Translations under genes and position numbers: made by a program
Shown: positions 41,996 to 54,282 of the stretch, piece by piece
Position numbering within the stretch: position 1 is the stretch's first letter
Layout: every line of letters begins with the position of its first letter
Notes under the pieces: model-generated
Seen by the model: the letters and a program-made list of their open reading frames with translations, nothing else
What the model was told of the DNA's origin: nothing
The model's database searches: none
Source of the DNA: Volutella citrinella
Lineage: Eukaryota; Ascomycota; Sordariomycetes; Hypocreales; Nectriaceae
Direction: 5' to 3'
Assembly (NCBI GenBank): GCA_034401135.1
Contig: JAWZSP010000009.1
Coordinates: 1-64,000, forward strand
DNA: 64,000 nt

Positions 41996-42422
41996 GGTGG
42001 CTATGGCTCGAGATATGGAAACACCTTGCTGGCGGTGTTATGGAGAATATTGTGGATTCAGAAGTCAGTGTAAATATAGAAAAGGAATCGGCACAATTAA
42101 TGCAGTGGACCTCGAGGAGAGACGTGGTGTTGTCGTGATTATTGTGAGCTGGTGCCATCAACAGACAAGCCCTGTAGTGGAGGGGCTGGCTGGCCCCAAT
42201 GGCGCCCATTACCCCGCACTCTTGTGTCTGGGGGGACGCTGTAAATCCCTGTAGGGGTACCGAGCTAGTGGCAATACGTAGCCGGGCGGACTTTTCCACC
42301 TCCAATCTCCCGAGTCGCCCAGTCATCCTCCATCTGAGGACGATATACTGTGACACGCACCCCGTTCCGCTCGTACACCGATACCGGAACTTCGGTAGCG
42401 TACATTCGTCCTTCTCCAGCGG
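41996..42422. other. Possible remnant of the truncated regulator
   Basis: About 430 bases between two regulators. The first ~150 bases are open in a different frame from the truncated protein. The rest holds the promoter of the next gene. Confidence 0.35.
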
Positions 42423-44648
42423 ATGGCTGCTCAAAGATCGAGCCGCCGGCACCCCGCCGGGTCTGCCGGACCCGCCCATCGGCTCCGGCGACATCGACGA
42501 ACACCCTACGTGGAGCAAGCATGGTAACAGACGTCTCATCATCATTGCCGTCATGAAACTCACTAACAAACGTGCAGCAATGAGTGTAAGCGGAGAAAGG
42601 TCAAATGCGACGGCGGAAGCCCTTGCGGCAAATGTGTTCGCTATGTAGTCGCCTGTGTCTACCCACAGCACAGCGCGGTGCCCCAGAACCCGCAGGCAAT
42701 CGCCCACCCACCCTTACCCTTCCAGGATGTTTCAAGTGGCCCGCCGGCTGCTCGAGAGGCTGTAGCAACAGATTCGCCCCCTCAATCTGCGACAGAGGCT
42801 CGTCAGAGCAGCTCGCACTCACCACTCAACCGACAGGGCGGGCGTGGACGTGGCTCGACGGCCAACCCGGTCCCTCCCAATGCCAATGGGAGCGTCAACT
42901 CGCCCGAGTTTTGCGGGCCCTCGAGCTCCGAGTTTACTTTCAACGTGGTCAAGGGCAATCTCAAGGCTATGGGAATACAAGCGTCTATTCTGGACAAGAA
43001 GTCAGATCGTGATGATGGGCCGGCATCCAGTGTGTCGTCGCGGCTCGCACAATACGGCCCCTTCATGCGGCTTCTCGCCGTGGACCCCCTGTGGGACTTT
43101 GACCGAGAAGAGGCTCTCCATAACCTTGAACACTGGTTCACAGGGACTGGCTCGATATACCCCATCGTCGACAGACAGCAGATGATTGAGACGGCCACCA
43201 ACGTGTTTGACGCCATGGACGGCGCTCGCCATCTCGGCATGAGAAACAGAGGCGCTCTGGTGGAGACGCTGTTCACCGATGAAGCAAATAAACTGAAAAT
43301 CGTCATAGCAATTGGGGGGACGTCTGTCACGGGTTGTCGGAACGAGAAATGCCACAGGTTGATGCACAGCGCATCTGAAGCCATCGAGGGCCTGCTCTGG
43401 AACACCAATACCATTGCCAACATCCAGCTCTTGTTCCTAGTGGTGGGTTGTACCAAAGGAAGCAGTTCGACTAGATAGAAACTAAACTAACGCTTGGTGC
43501 AGGCCGTCTACTCATACTACCTCGACGACGAGGTTCGAACGTGCCGCATCGTCGGCTTCGCAGCAAGGCTCTGTCTCGAGATGGGCCTGCACCGCCGCGC
43601 GACGGTCAATGGCTTCCAGACCCGCGAGGAGCAGATTGTCGGTCTGCGCACATTTTGGAGTGTGTACATGCTCGAGAGGAGAACGAGCCTTGGACAGGGC
43701 ACGCCCTTCTCCATCCAGGACTCTCACATTGATCCGTCGCTCTTCACAATGGTCAGTAGTGCCCTCGGTGACAGACACTACCTCGTGCTGACGGCCGATA
43801 CACAGGAGGACCCTGACCACCGAGAGTTGTGTTTCCTTCTGGAATGGACAAAGCTGGCGGGCAAGACGTGGCAGGCACTGAACAGTCGGGGCGAAAAACA
43901 GGACGAGGTCAACATCGACGAGCTGGACTATCTCGACTACCAGGTCACCCAGTGGTATCAGAGCCTACCCGAGGATCTAAAGCTGGAACAAGGACAGATT
44001 GGCAACGACGTCAGATACATGCAAATCGTGCTCTATATCCGCAAGAGCCATCTCTGTAACCTGCTGCACCGCCCGGTGCTCCAGTCGGCGACGCACATTG
44101 CCCAGCATCAGCGACACGCCCACCGAGGCACCGAGATTGCCAAGGAGTCCATCCGGATGCTTTCGGGCCTCAATGAGACGACACCCCTCATCGAGTTGCA
44201 CAAAATGTTCTTCAAGCACACACTATTGACGGCCTTTGGGAACCTCCTGCTGGCCGTCGTCAACGCGGCCTCGACGTTTTGCGACAGTGTCAAGGTCGAG
44301 TTCGACATCGCTCTAGACATGATACGCACTCTCAGCAGCTGCTCTCCGCTTCTAAGGAGCTTGTGGAAGAGGCTGCAGGGACTACGGAAGCTGAGGACAC
44401 AGCTTGCAAACTACTCTGTCGAGGCGCCGGGGGTTGGAAGCGAGGTCGAGGCAGTCGACTACTCGCCCGATGCCCTCTTTTTCGAGGAGCTGTTCCCCCC
44501 GCTGTCGATTGGCCTCGGGAATCTCGATGCTATAGAGTCGCCTGCTGGTGCTGCTGAGACCATGGTCCGCGACCACCTGAATGGCCTTTTGGAGTTCCCC
44601 GTCACGGCGAGCGGAGTGGTGGATGGGTCGTTTACGAACTGGGAGTGA
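42423..44648 (+). CDS. Zn2Cys6 transcription factor with middle homology domain (703 aa)
   Basis: Three exons: 42423-42523, 42578-43442, 43503-44648. The first intron (54 nt, branch CTAAC) falls inside the zinc cluster; splicing makes VEQACNECKRRKVKCDGG then SPCGKCVRYVVAC, a normal C6 finger. Without it the finger is missing its first Cys. The fungal-specific middle homology region covers ~220-480, including FVVAVYSYYL-like sequence at the second splice (LLFLV/AVYSYYLDDEVRTC), MGLHRRATVNG and RTFWSVYMLERRTSLGQG. The C-terminus is acidic and Glu/Ser-rich. It lies between the two clusters of TTCCGTG sites and is the best candidate to bind them. That is inference from position. Confidence 0.88.
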
Positions 44649-44746
44649 GCTGGCTTTGAGAGGCACCTATGAATGCTGTAATAATAAATGACATGCCTTC
44701 ATCACATCTTTTCCAGCTAGGAGGCTACGGTGTGCCCCTCCCTTCG

Positions 44747-44835
44747 TTCCGTGTCGTGCTAGGGACACGGAACACACCCCGCTTCCATTCCGTGTCGTGC
44801 CGCGGAGGCGGAACGTGCACTAAACCCATTCCGTG
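44747..44835. promoter_or_regulatory. Second cluster of TTCCGTG/CACGGAA sites
   Basis: Five sites in 89 bp: TTCCGTG at 44747, 44788 and 44829, CACGGAA at 44766, GCGGAA at 44808. Two extend to TTCCGTGTCGTG, matching TTCCGTGTCGAC at 41076. It lies about 500 bp upstream of the Old Yellow Enzyme start and just after the 703-aa regulator. Confidence 0.6.
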
Positions 44836-45339
44836 TGCCCGAACACCGAAGGTAGACCGAAACTGGCGCCAATATTCACAGGAAAAGGCGGTAGTTAAAC
44901 TCGGATCATGGTTTGCATCAACAAGCTCAAAGCCCCGAGGACAGTTCAAGCACACTTGATGCAGCATGCACGAGGGACTGCTTACTCTCGACATGCAAGG
45001 GAGTAGATTGGAGATACACAATGCTCAAACCCAAAATTATGCATGCAAGCTTGTCCATAAGCAGCCAGCTGCCCAAAGCGGCAAAGACACAAACTCAGGC
45101 AGGGCGAGACCAGATCCGATTGCTTGATAATCTGAGACTCAAAGGGCGCCGAGATGCAGTGGAAAAGTTTCGCCGTGCTGGCCTCTGTCAATGTGCTCAT
45201 ACTTGCAAGTGTCTGACGTCATAAAACAATGAGCTACATCTCCTTTCTGGATCAAACTCGCATTTTCTCATGCAATCAGTACTAAGCATTCGACTTTGAC
45301 TCCTTGTGCATCTGCAAAGCTTGCAAATTCGACCTCACA

Positions 45340-46734
45340 ATGTCTGCGTATCTCACCCAGCGAATCTGCCATCCCCACCACGGCATTCCCGTGTCGAGAG
45401 CGCAAACGCCCGCTCTCGAGAAGCAGCAGAAATGCTCACACCCGATTCCAAATGAGGCGGCCGAGGGCGTCAACTTCTTTACCCCCAACCAGAGCCACGG
45501 TCCTGGACGGGCCATAGTCCCCCAGCCCTCCGGAAACCCCGTGCCCAAGCTCTTCACACCGTTGAAAATCAGGGGGATCGAGCTGCCGAACCGAATCTGG
45601 GTCAGCCCAATGTGTCAATACAGCGCTCATGAAGGATTCCATACACCCTGGCACATTACACACTACGGCGGCATGGCCCAACGCGGAGTAAGTACGCGCA
45701 TCCATGCATGACCAGTACTAGACTAATGCACTGAGAAGGTCGGCATCATGATGATTGAGGCGACCGCTGTTCAAGCCAATGGTCGAATTACACCGGAAGA
45801 CAGTGGTCTGTGGCTCGACGCGCATATGGACACTCTCAAGAAGCACGTCGAGTTTGCCCACAGCCAGAACACGCTGATTGGCATCCAGCTGGCCCATGCC
45901 GGCAGAAAGGCATCCACCGTGGCTCCATGGCTCAGCTCTGGTGCCACTGCCACCGAGGAAGTGGGTGGCTGGCCTCATGACGTTGTTGGACCCAGCACCG
46001 AGCCCTTTAACGAGAACTACCCTACCCCTCGCGGCATGACGCTGGCCGAGATCGAGACATTCAAGAAGGACTTCTTGTCTGCTGTGAACCGTGCCGTTCG
46101 TGCTGGTTTCGATGCCATTGAACTTCACTTTGCCCACGGCTACCTCGTGTCTAGCTTCTTCACCCCGGCCGTGAACAAGCGCATCGACAAGTACGGTGGC
46201 ACCTTCGAGAACCGAACTCGTCTGGCCATTGAGCTGGTGGACGCTGTGAGAGCGGCTATTCCCAAGGACATGCCCCTGTTTGTGCGGCTGAGCGCTACCG
46301 ACTGGCTCGACACGAACCCCGGGTGGAAGGGCGAGAGCTGGACGATTAAGGAGAGTACCAAGCTTTCTGTACTGCTCGCCGAGCACGGAGTCGATGTCAT
46401 TGACGTCTCAAGCGGCGGAAACCACGAGCTGCAAAAGGTTGTCGGTGGCCCTGGCTACCAAGCGCCATTCGCCAAGCAGATCAAGGCCGCCGTTGGGAAC
46501 AAGGCCTTGGTCAGCAGTGTTGGGAGTATCAAGACGGGGAAACTCGCAGAGGAACTGATCGTCGGGGGGAAGACGGCTGAGGATACGCCTCTGGATCTGA
46601 TTGCAGCCGGCCGTATGTTCCAGAAAAACCCTGGACTTGTGTGGGCTTGGGCCGACGACTTGGATACATCGATCCAAGTTGCTCGCCAGATTGGATGGGG
46701 ATTTGGCGGTAGAGCCAAGAAGACTACAAAGTAG
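45340..46734 (+). CDS. Old Yellow Enzyme family NAD(P)H:flavin oxidoreductase (447 aa)
   Basis: FMN enzymes that reduce activated C=C bonds of enones and similar compounds. Two exons: 45340-45687 and 45739-46734, intron 51 nt (GTAAGT...AGAAG). The barrel opens with KLFTPLKIRGIELPNRIWVS, then PMCQYSA (YqjM-type), HYGGMAQRG, the substrate-binding ELHFAHGYLVSSFF with a His, then NKRIDKYGGTFENR, and ends near the FMN phosphate site (IAAGRMFQKNPG). About 65 extra residues precede the barrel. It resembles the YqjM-like subclass of fungal enzymes in detoxification and natural-product tailoring. The upstream TTCCGTG cluster suggests coregulation with the transporter. Confidence 0.9.
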
Positions 46735-47727
46735 ACAGCTGCATGACAACTCAGGTAATGTCGCCGTTGTGAAAGGTCAGCTATCTACACTTGGCCATGA
46801 CCAAAAACGCTCAGGCGTCTGGCGGGAGGTTGTATGGTTGCAGGGGTCAATACAAGATATACATAAGAAACAGAAGACTACTTTCAAAACCGCATCCTCA
46901 CCTATATCGCTACTTCTCCTGTCGGCAGACCTCTTTACACCTTTCAGTCACAAATAGAGCTGCTTAAGGCGTTTTATAATGCGATCAAGTGTTATAAATC
47001 ACTCTACTGCGACGCTAATATTCTTCACTAAAATGTTTCCTTAAGTAACATCCTAATTCTTAATAGCTAAGAGGAAGGAAAGTAGAAGGGGATCCTAATA
47101 GACCTTAATTCTGTAATAGAGGTTGCAGAAGAATCCGAAATGAGTCACTAAGTCACTGGCACTAGACTATTTATAGCTATTAGGGTTTTAAGGCGGGAAT
47201 CTCATACTTATCGGCACGACCTGTAGTCCTTCTTTTACATTTTCCTATAGACAATCATAATAAACCATACCGATAGCCTTCCCGCTGTGAGCAAGCTTTA
47301 AACATAGAGTAATAGCAAATAGGATGAGCCGGCAGAACGTAAGTCTCTTGATATAAATTAGGATAACTTTTAGAGTATTTTGGGCGAATTTACTGCCAGG
47401 TTCCACTCCCTTAAGCTGCTCGCCGAAAGGATACACTAAATCCTATTTCCCCTACAGAATGGAGTTATTTAGACAGGGAGTGATTATTCGCCTGAAGCCA
47501 CAGACGAACTCTACGATGCAATAATGCGCGTGCTAAAGGGGAGTATTAGTTGTGAAAATGGAGGATAGACACAAGAGGCCAGTGATGATTGTTTGGGTTT
47601 TTATGAAAATAAAATAAGAATATAGTACAGGCGGACGCTCTAAATTATGTCCAGTCAGCAAGGTATAGAATAGACGTCTAACATTCAATGGGTAACTCTG
47701 TCTTGGTCAAACCCAATACATGGCCGT
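46735..47727. other. AT-rich spacer with decayed coding-like sequence
   Basis: From about 46950 to 47640 the sequence is AT-rich. A minus-strand frame at 47245-47436 (YPFGEQLKGVEPGSKFAQNT) looks like a trace of a once-coding repeat, but I cannot name it. It could be a mutated transposon remnant. Confidence 0.3.
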
Positions 47728-49266
47728 TTATTCAGTGGGAGAGACCGGCTTCACTGATTGTGGGTTGTGAAAGACGTCACTGGAATCATATGTGGCCTTG
47801 ACATTCTGTAGCCTGTCGAGGTTCGACCCCCAGTACAGCTTGGGCGCCTGGTCGGCATCGAGCTGCGAGTCGGCGTAGTTGACGTACATCCCCCACTTGT
47901 CGTCCGGCAGGGACTTGGAGATGCTCTCGCGGAAGCCCTTGAGCAGGTGGAATCCCTCTGACGGGTATTGCTGACCTTGGGGCACGCTATCGTAGAGCTG
48001 GAAGAGCAGCAGCTTGTCGCGATGCGTAAAGGCCGTAGCCGAAGTGTCTTGTTTCGAAATGGCCGAGTTCTCTCCACCGAGCAGGTCCATCTGGATCCAC
48101 CACGAGTGGCTACTTGATGCGCCAGTGGTGGCCACGTAGTCGACAAAGGCTCTGAATTGGTCCTCGGACACCTCAGGTACAACCAGGCTGGTTGCGTAGA
48201 AGGTGTCGTGGGCGTCGTAACCTGCACTTGTAGGGTTGATCTCGGCGGTTCCGGCAAAGTGAGCAACCTGCTGGAGCCAGTCACCTGTCGTGGCCGAGAG
48301 CTGTGCCCCAAGCTTGCTCAACAGTGGCTCCATGGCTTGACGCAGGCCCGCCTCGTCGCCGATATACGTGCCGTCCAGGCTATATCCATTCTTAGAGATA
48401 GCGGCTTGCATGGTGAGCTCGGGCGGCATCGTCTTTCCGAATTCTTGGACAGCGCGGAGTCCGTCGACAGCTGCTTGCTGGTCCCAGTTTAGACCAACAT
48501 CGAAGTAGGTGAGCTGTTCCGGTGCGGCAAATGTGTCGAACTCGAGCTCTGCGACGATTCCGAAGGAGGAGCCCGCGCCCCGGATGGCGAAGAACAGATC
48601 AGAACGCTCGTCGGCTGAGCAGGAAACAATAGAGCCATCGGCAAGGACGATTGTTGCGCTCTTGATCCAATCTAGTGTGAGGCCATATTTGTGTGCCACC
48701 ATGCCATAGCCTCCATGAAGTGCATGACCACCTAGGCCGACCCTGTATCATTGTCAGTATACACTCAGTTGGACGAACATGATGGACTCTTACCCCGGAC
48801 ATGTGCCGTGTGGAAGAGCCCGCTTGCCCTGGTTATACAGCTCCGTCGCAACATGGCCTAGACGCGCCCCTGGCTGGATGCGCGCCGTGTTGCCGTCCGT
48901 GTTCAGCTGGACGTTATACATGCGATCTAGCTCAACGACCAAGTATCCGTCACCGCCGCCCAACCCGAACGACGTATAGCTGTGGCCGCCGCTCTTGGCA
49001 CTAATCTTGACGCCGTTCTCGACGCCGCACTTGACGGCGGCGGCAATGTGGTCGACCGAAGTGGGCACGGCAATAGCTGCGGGCTCATACTGTAGCCGCA
49101 GGTTGTATGCGGTGCCATCCTGTATCCATTCCGTCGAGGCTTTGGCGTCAACGGGGACTTGGGCGTTGGTGAGGCAGCTGATGATATCATCTCGCCTCGT
49201 CGGTGCGGCTGTAGCCGGCAGTAGGAGGGTGGCGGCGAGCCAGGTGATTGCAGTGGGAGTCAACAT
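47728..49266 (-). CDS. Secreted FAD-linked oxidase, BBE/AA7 type (495 aa)
   Basis: Two exons: 49266-48794 and 48742-47728 (51-nt intron). A signal peptide ([20 protein letters not shown]) precedes the FAD-binding domain. The two residues that hold FAD covalently in this family are present: His in [13 protein letters not shown] and Cys in HGTCPGVGLGGH, the latter only after splicing. The C-terminal domain ends with [17 protein letters not shown] followed by DVFHNPQSV, typical of glucooligosaccharide-oxidase-like enzymes. These oxidise carbohydrates or natural-product alcohols and yield hydrogen peroxide. The fungal group also includes biosynthetic berberine-bridge-like enzymes, so the role could be either. 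Confidence 0.9.
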
Positions 49267-50038
49267 GTTTCCAATGCGGTGCTTGGAGTGTTTGGCATGT
49301 TGATGGCGATGGCCTCACCTTTTGTAGGGTTGCATCCCGTTGTGATCGCCCTCACAGGTGCTACAAGTCTCCTAGTGGCGGCGACATGCCGGTGGTGATG
49401 TGCATCAGCATACGAGATTCTGCCTCCCACTAGCATCGAGTTCGGCTCCAATGTCCCGAACGAAGACTGCATTGCCAGCCTTGGCAGGGTCCTTTCCGGG
49501 CCCCGGATCTCCTCAGCTGCTGGTCAGATGGGACACGATCGGACTCCCCACATTTATGATGTCGAGCGTCGGCAATCGCCATCGTAGATTGGGCGCTTCT
49601 AAACATAGCAGGTAATATTGAGTGTGGTGATGTCACAAACTCTGGTCGGGCTTGAAGACTCGAATGACCTCGACTAACGCATTTGCTCCTAGCGCATGAT
49701 GGGGCAGTCGAGTCAAGCCCCAAAGGTCGCCACTAGCCATCTCGTATTTGTGGAAGATCCCGACCCATGACCAATCCACATTGTCGTCATGAGGGGCGGT
49801 GGGCGGAATGTCTCAGCGCGATGCAGGGGCTTGTGTGACCCAACGAGTACGGGGTGCCACGATGTCGCTCAGTGAGCATGAATCAATCTACACAATGCAC
49901 CTAATGCGCAGCGAGGACACAGGTCGCAGGGTAACTCTGACTAGACAGGTCGGAGTCAATAGAGAGAGAGGGGGGGGGGTGAGATTGATTCACGTCTATT
50001 ACTGTTACCATCCTCGTGTCCAGCCGTTGCCATCCGAC
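49267..50038. other. Intergenic, with a purine run
   Basis: No supported gene. A GAGAGAGAGGGGGGGGGGTG tract lies near 49963-49982. Confidence 0.5.
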
Positions 50039-52504
50039 TTATCCCAATATTACTGAAGCAAATGTTAGAACCTCGCAGATTTCAAGATGATTCAACATAC
50101 CTTCCCAGCCCCAGTCTTCCATTACGCTGAGCCAGTGCGTGGAGCTCTGTACTGGCGAGCCCATCGATCGATATTTCGCTGTGCTGTTCGGGGTGGTATT
50201 GCCTGTCACCCCTCGATGCCCGACTCCCTCTCCATTAACCTCCCACAAGGCCGAGTCGATCCGTGACTCAATACCTGCCGCTGGGCTCTGCTCCGCGTCA
50301 AATAACTGGCTATCACGCCTCCTCCAGACCTCTGAAGTCAACTCAAGGCATCGGTCCACAATGCCCGAGCCGTTTCCAGTATACAGCGATTGCCACCTGT
50401 TGCGGACCCAGTCCCGGTCTTCCCTTTCCACGGCCTCGCAGCCGGCTACCATGAGCGGCAGGACGGGGAAGATAATGGCTTTGGAGGTGAGAGGAACGGT
50501 CGCAAGCAGCACGAGCACCTTCTGGGACATGTCCTGGTATGATAGCTGGCAGGGGAGTTCCGGAACGGCCTGGCAGAGCAGCAGTAGCGTTGCCCACTTG
50601 TATGCGTTGGCGGTTTGCACGACGTCTGACACGCCCGAGGTGACGGTTTCAACCTCGGAATACTCATGAGGGGGTGTTGATGGCGTCCAATTGTCAATAG
50701 CCACCATGAGCTCGACGGCCTTGGAGACAACAGAGGGCGAGCTGGGTTTGTGCGGAACCCTGCGGACACGGCGTACGAGGTCGGCGACGCGGCCGATGAA
50801 CGGGAACAAGGTATCAGCGCATCCCATGAGGGGGTCGACCCGAGCGTTGGATTGCTGCGTCTGCATGGCCATGCCGAGATCTGCCACCAGGTCGCCGTCT
50901 TCGTGAGGCCAGTCGTGAGAAGTTGTCATCCGGGTCAAGACGTCCATATACATCCACGTATTTGCCAAAAACGCCAAGTGTGGGCTCGTGGCCAAAGCAA
51001 GAGGCTGGGGGGAGCTCTCGGAAAGTGCAGTTTTCAGTAGTTGTCTTGCTTTCTGGAGATGGGCGTTGCCGTTGGACGACCTCGGATGATACCACGTCTG
51101 GGCCAGGGCCAGGCAGAGCGCAGTGGTTAGAGAAACTTCCAGTGGTACCCTAGCATCGGCCTCGAGGGAGAGATGCTCTACGCTCTTCTCGAGGTGCCGT
51201 GTGCCATCGCTGCGGAGGTCTGGAAGCGCATTGAAGCACGTCATGGCTGCAAGGGCGTGATACAAGGCTGGATTGTCCTTTGCCAGAGGCCACACCATCT
51301 TGCGCCATGGGTTTCCGTTGGGTGCTTCCTTGATGCAGAGAACCTCGCACGTCTTTTGGTCAAACACCAAGGCTATGTTTTCGGGGCTGCCTCGACCAAG
51401 TCCAGGCTGACGGTATATCTGTAACCGAGTGTGCTGGCTTGGTCGTGGAGTCGGCGTCGCAGCTCGGTCGGATGGCGGCCATGGCTCGTCGAGAATAGGC
51501 GGGATGGGCAAAGGAAAAGCAATGGCATCGCCGTTGATCTCAAAGGGCAAATCCTGTGCCGGGTCGCAAGCACGAAGAAATTCGTCCATGGTTTCGACTT
51601 CGAGATGCGGAGAGTCATAGAACTCGGGAAATATGAAGGGTATGATGAATTCCGCGGCATCTTGGGTTGTTGGATGGGATGATGGCAGGTCTGAGCTGGT
51701 GTCAATGATGGAGATTGGATCTACAAAGTCCATATCAAAGTCTGTCTCCTCTAGATCCAGTGTGGGTGAGATATCAGGGCCAGCCCCAGACTCGGATTGC
51801 GGTACCTGTAAGAGTGCACTAGCATCGTCCTCGGCTGGCTCGGCCATCATCCGTGAGTCTGTGATGGTCACCGATGCGTTCTCATGCGTGTCACTTGTCC
51901 TGGTAATGGTAGGGCTCCGTGCTTGGTAGTAGGATCTTCCTGGCTTCTTCTGTCCTTTTTGGGCATCTGCGCTGGTTATTAGTACGGTGTGTGAGGTGTG
52001 CATATATCCGTATACTCACGTTCACTATGCCCGGAAGAAGAGGCTGCTGATTTGGCCTTCTTCATGCTCCCGATCCCCGCATTCTTCCAAGCAAGTTGCT
52101 TGGTGTAGCCACCGCAGGCCACACGTCGCTGAAGACATTGCGAGCAGGATGGCTTCCTCTCGTCGCATTTCCGTCGCCTCGCCTTACATGTGATGCATCC
52201 TATGCTCGTGTCAGCATCCTTCTCTGCCTTTGGGACGCCAGGGAGTCATGGACGGACCATCTCGACTCTTTTGATGCTTGGCCCCTGTCCGTGGAGGGAC
52301 GGGAGGAGGCGGGACGGGAGGCGGCTCGTGGGGGTTGCGGGGTAGGAGGACATGGCTGGGCTCTGTCGTTGGCGGCCGGGCAGCATGCTGCATGGTCGGC
52401 CACACGCTGTCGTCGACCACGGCAGATGTATGTCTTGCCGGGGGGGCGTGAGGCCCTAGAAGCGCGTCCTGGTTGACCGCTTCCTCGATCTCAGCAGCGG
52501 GCAA
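50039..52504 (-). CDS. Zn2Cys6 transcription factor (768 aa)
   Basis: Four exons: 52504-52258, 52199-52020, 51966-50101, 50052-50039, introns 58, 53 and 48 nt. Splicing the first intron builds KHQKSRDGCITCKARRRKCD, then ERKPSCSQCLQRRVACGGY, a canonical C6 cluster near residue 80. The last exon encodes only VILG and the stop, completing the usual EDWGWEV ending of this subgroup. The N-terminus is proline-rich (PPPVPPPPVPP). The long central part holds the helical fungal_trans_2-like domain (NPWRKMVWPLAKDNPALYHA). It is one of the large C6 family that often regulates amino-acid or secondary metabolism. It is convergent with nothing nearby, and its target is unknown. Confidence 0.85.
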
Positions 52505-54282
52505 GACGAGTCTTTTGCAGAGATATTGAAGTTGGGCAAGTCAAGATAAGCACCTGGTGCGTCACCTCCCGATGGCAGACGGGCCCATCGTTGTGGGTAT
52601 GATAGGCTAACAGAGCCCATTACAGTTAGTCTTGGTCGGTGACGAAACCGTTTGGCCGGTTGACACCTTGATCGTTGGGAGCATATGTACCACAGCCCGG
52701 GGAATGAATCTGATGGCCGGGAAGGCATGGGATGGTGCGAACAAATGCGGCGTCCATGTTACGGGCTGTTGCTTCGCTGGTGATGCATATGTCTATGGAC
52801 GCACGAAGAAATTGAGGCCGGAATGGGCGACGGCCTGCTCTTGAGGCGTCCACTCGCCGTTACTGTCTACAGCCTCTCGCACACAGACCGAGGCATTCGG
52901 ACCCGATCAGCTGATCGGAGCCGGGCATCGTCACCCACGCACGCCTATTGGGTTGGGGATATTGGGGATACAGGTGGTGGTTTGGACCATACATCTGACA
53001 ATTTGCCTTGGGCTCCTTCAATCCTTTGAAATGGATCACGAACCGGATTCAGCAAGAATAATTAGGCGCCCAGGAGATGTCCACGGTGTACTGGGATTTG
53101 CTGGCTCGGACTCGGTCGATTCCAGGGATTTCGCTCGAAGGGTGGGGGCGGTACGAGAAAGCCTCAAGGGGGCAGTGGTACAGTAACAAATAAAATCATG
53201 GCGCTCGGGCGGCTGCGATTCCGTGCGGTTCGACCTGACCCTGGCAAACAAACTGGCTGTCCTAGACCCGATTCCACCTATCACTCCCAGCAGACTGCTC
53301 ACTGCTCGCATTCTCTTTTCGGCCATCCCACAAACTCCGTTCCACATCTGGCCTTAGGATTCTTCGCCCTGGATTAATAATGCCTCGGGCCGGCTCCCAC
53401 TAATCATCAGTATGGTGTAGCGCTTGCTGAGCACTCCCTATCGCGCCTAGCCCCAGGAGCCTGGGCCGCACACAGTCCTGCGCCCACAAGCGTCCCAGGG
53501 AGCCCCTGGCTGCATGTCAGATACTCGACTATCCTCTTTCATAGGCTGAGGGCGGGTCTTTCGGGTTTCTGAAACGCAAACTGTTGTGCAGATCTGCAAG
53601 GGGCGTCACTTCACCTCAGGAATTGTCTGGCAATGCAGTCACATTGGCTCTCCAGGCGAAGAGACTCGGTCCCGTCCCGGGCCAAGCCAGGCCAGCAAGC
53701 CAGGCCTGCTGCCGTCGTGCCTCTCAGCTACGATGATGAGAGGACTGAGAGGATGACTTTTCTGCCCGTGCCCTGCCAGCAACCTTGCTTCCAAGGAACC
53801 CTGTGCCCACCCGTCAGCACTAGACCACCCCCAAGCGCCCGTCCACGGACTGTGATTGGCAGCCTAGTGGGTTGTGCAGTAGCTGATCCTTCGAGACATT
53901 GTCCAGCGTAGCAATTGCGACGCTTTGGGGCGAGGACATCGGATGACTGTTGGACTGCGGCATCCAAGCCCCCGGCGTCTACTATTAAAAGCAGCAAGGG
54001 TGGCTCGGTAGACAGGCCCCGTCCAGTGCCTGTGCAATCTTAAGGCTAGCAGAGGCGGAGCCTGAAGCAGTCCCGAGTCAGCCCTGCCTGCTGCTGTGCT
54101 GTGTTGCCCCATGGGTGGCGGGAGCGGTCGTCAATTTACCTACCGCCTGAATCCCTCCGCGCGACTCCTCTGCCTTTTTCTCGACATTCACCTGAATCGT
54201 TCGTAGCCGCCGTGCCGTGCCTTGCGCTGCCCCCTCCATCGCCCACCGATATGCGCGACTAGACGCGGCTCATCACATCACA
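52505..54282. other. Intergenic, 1.8 kb, no supported gene
   Basis: It separates two divergently read genes and so holds both promoters. Open frames are short and conflict between strands. Confidence 0.5.
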
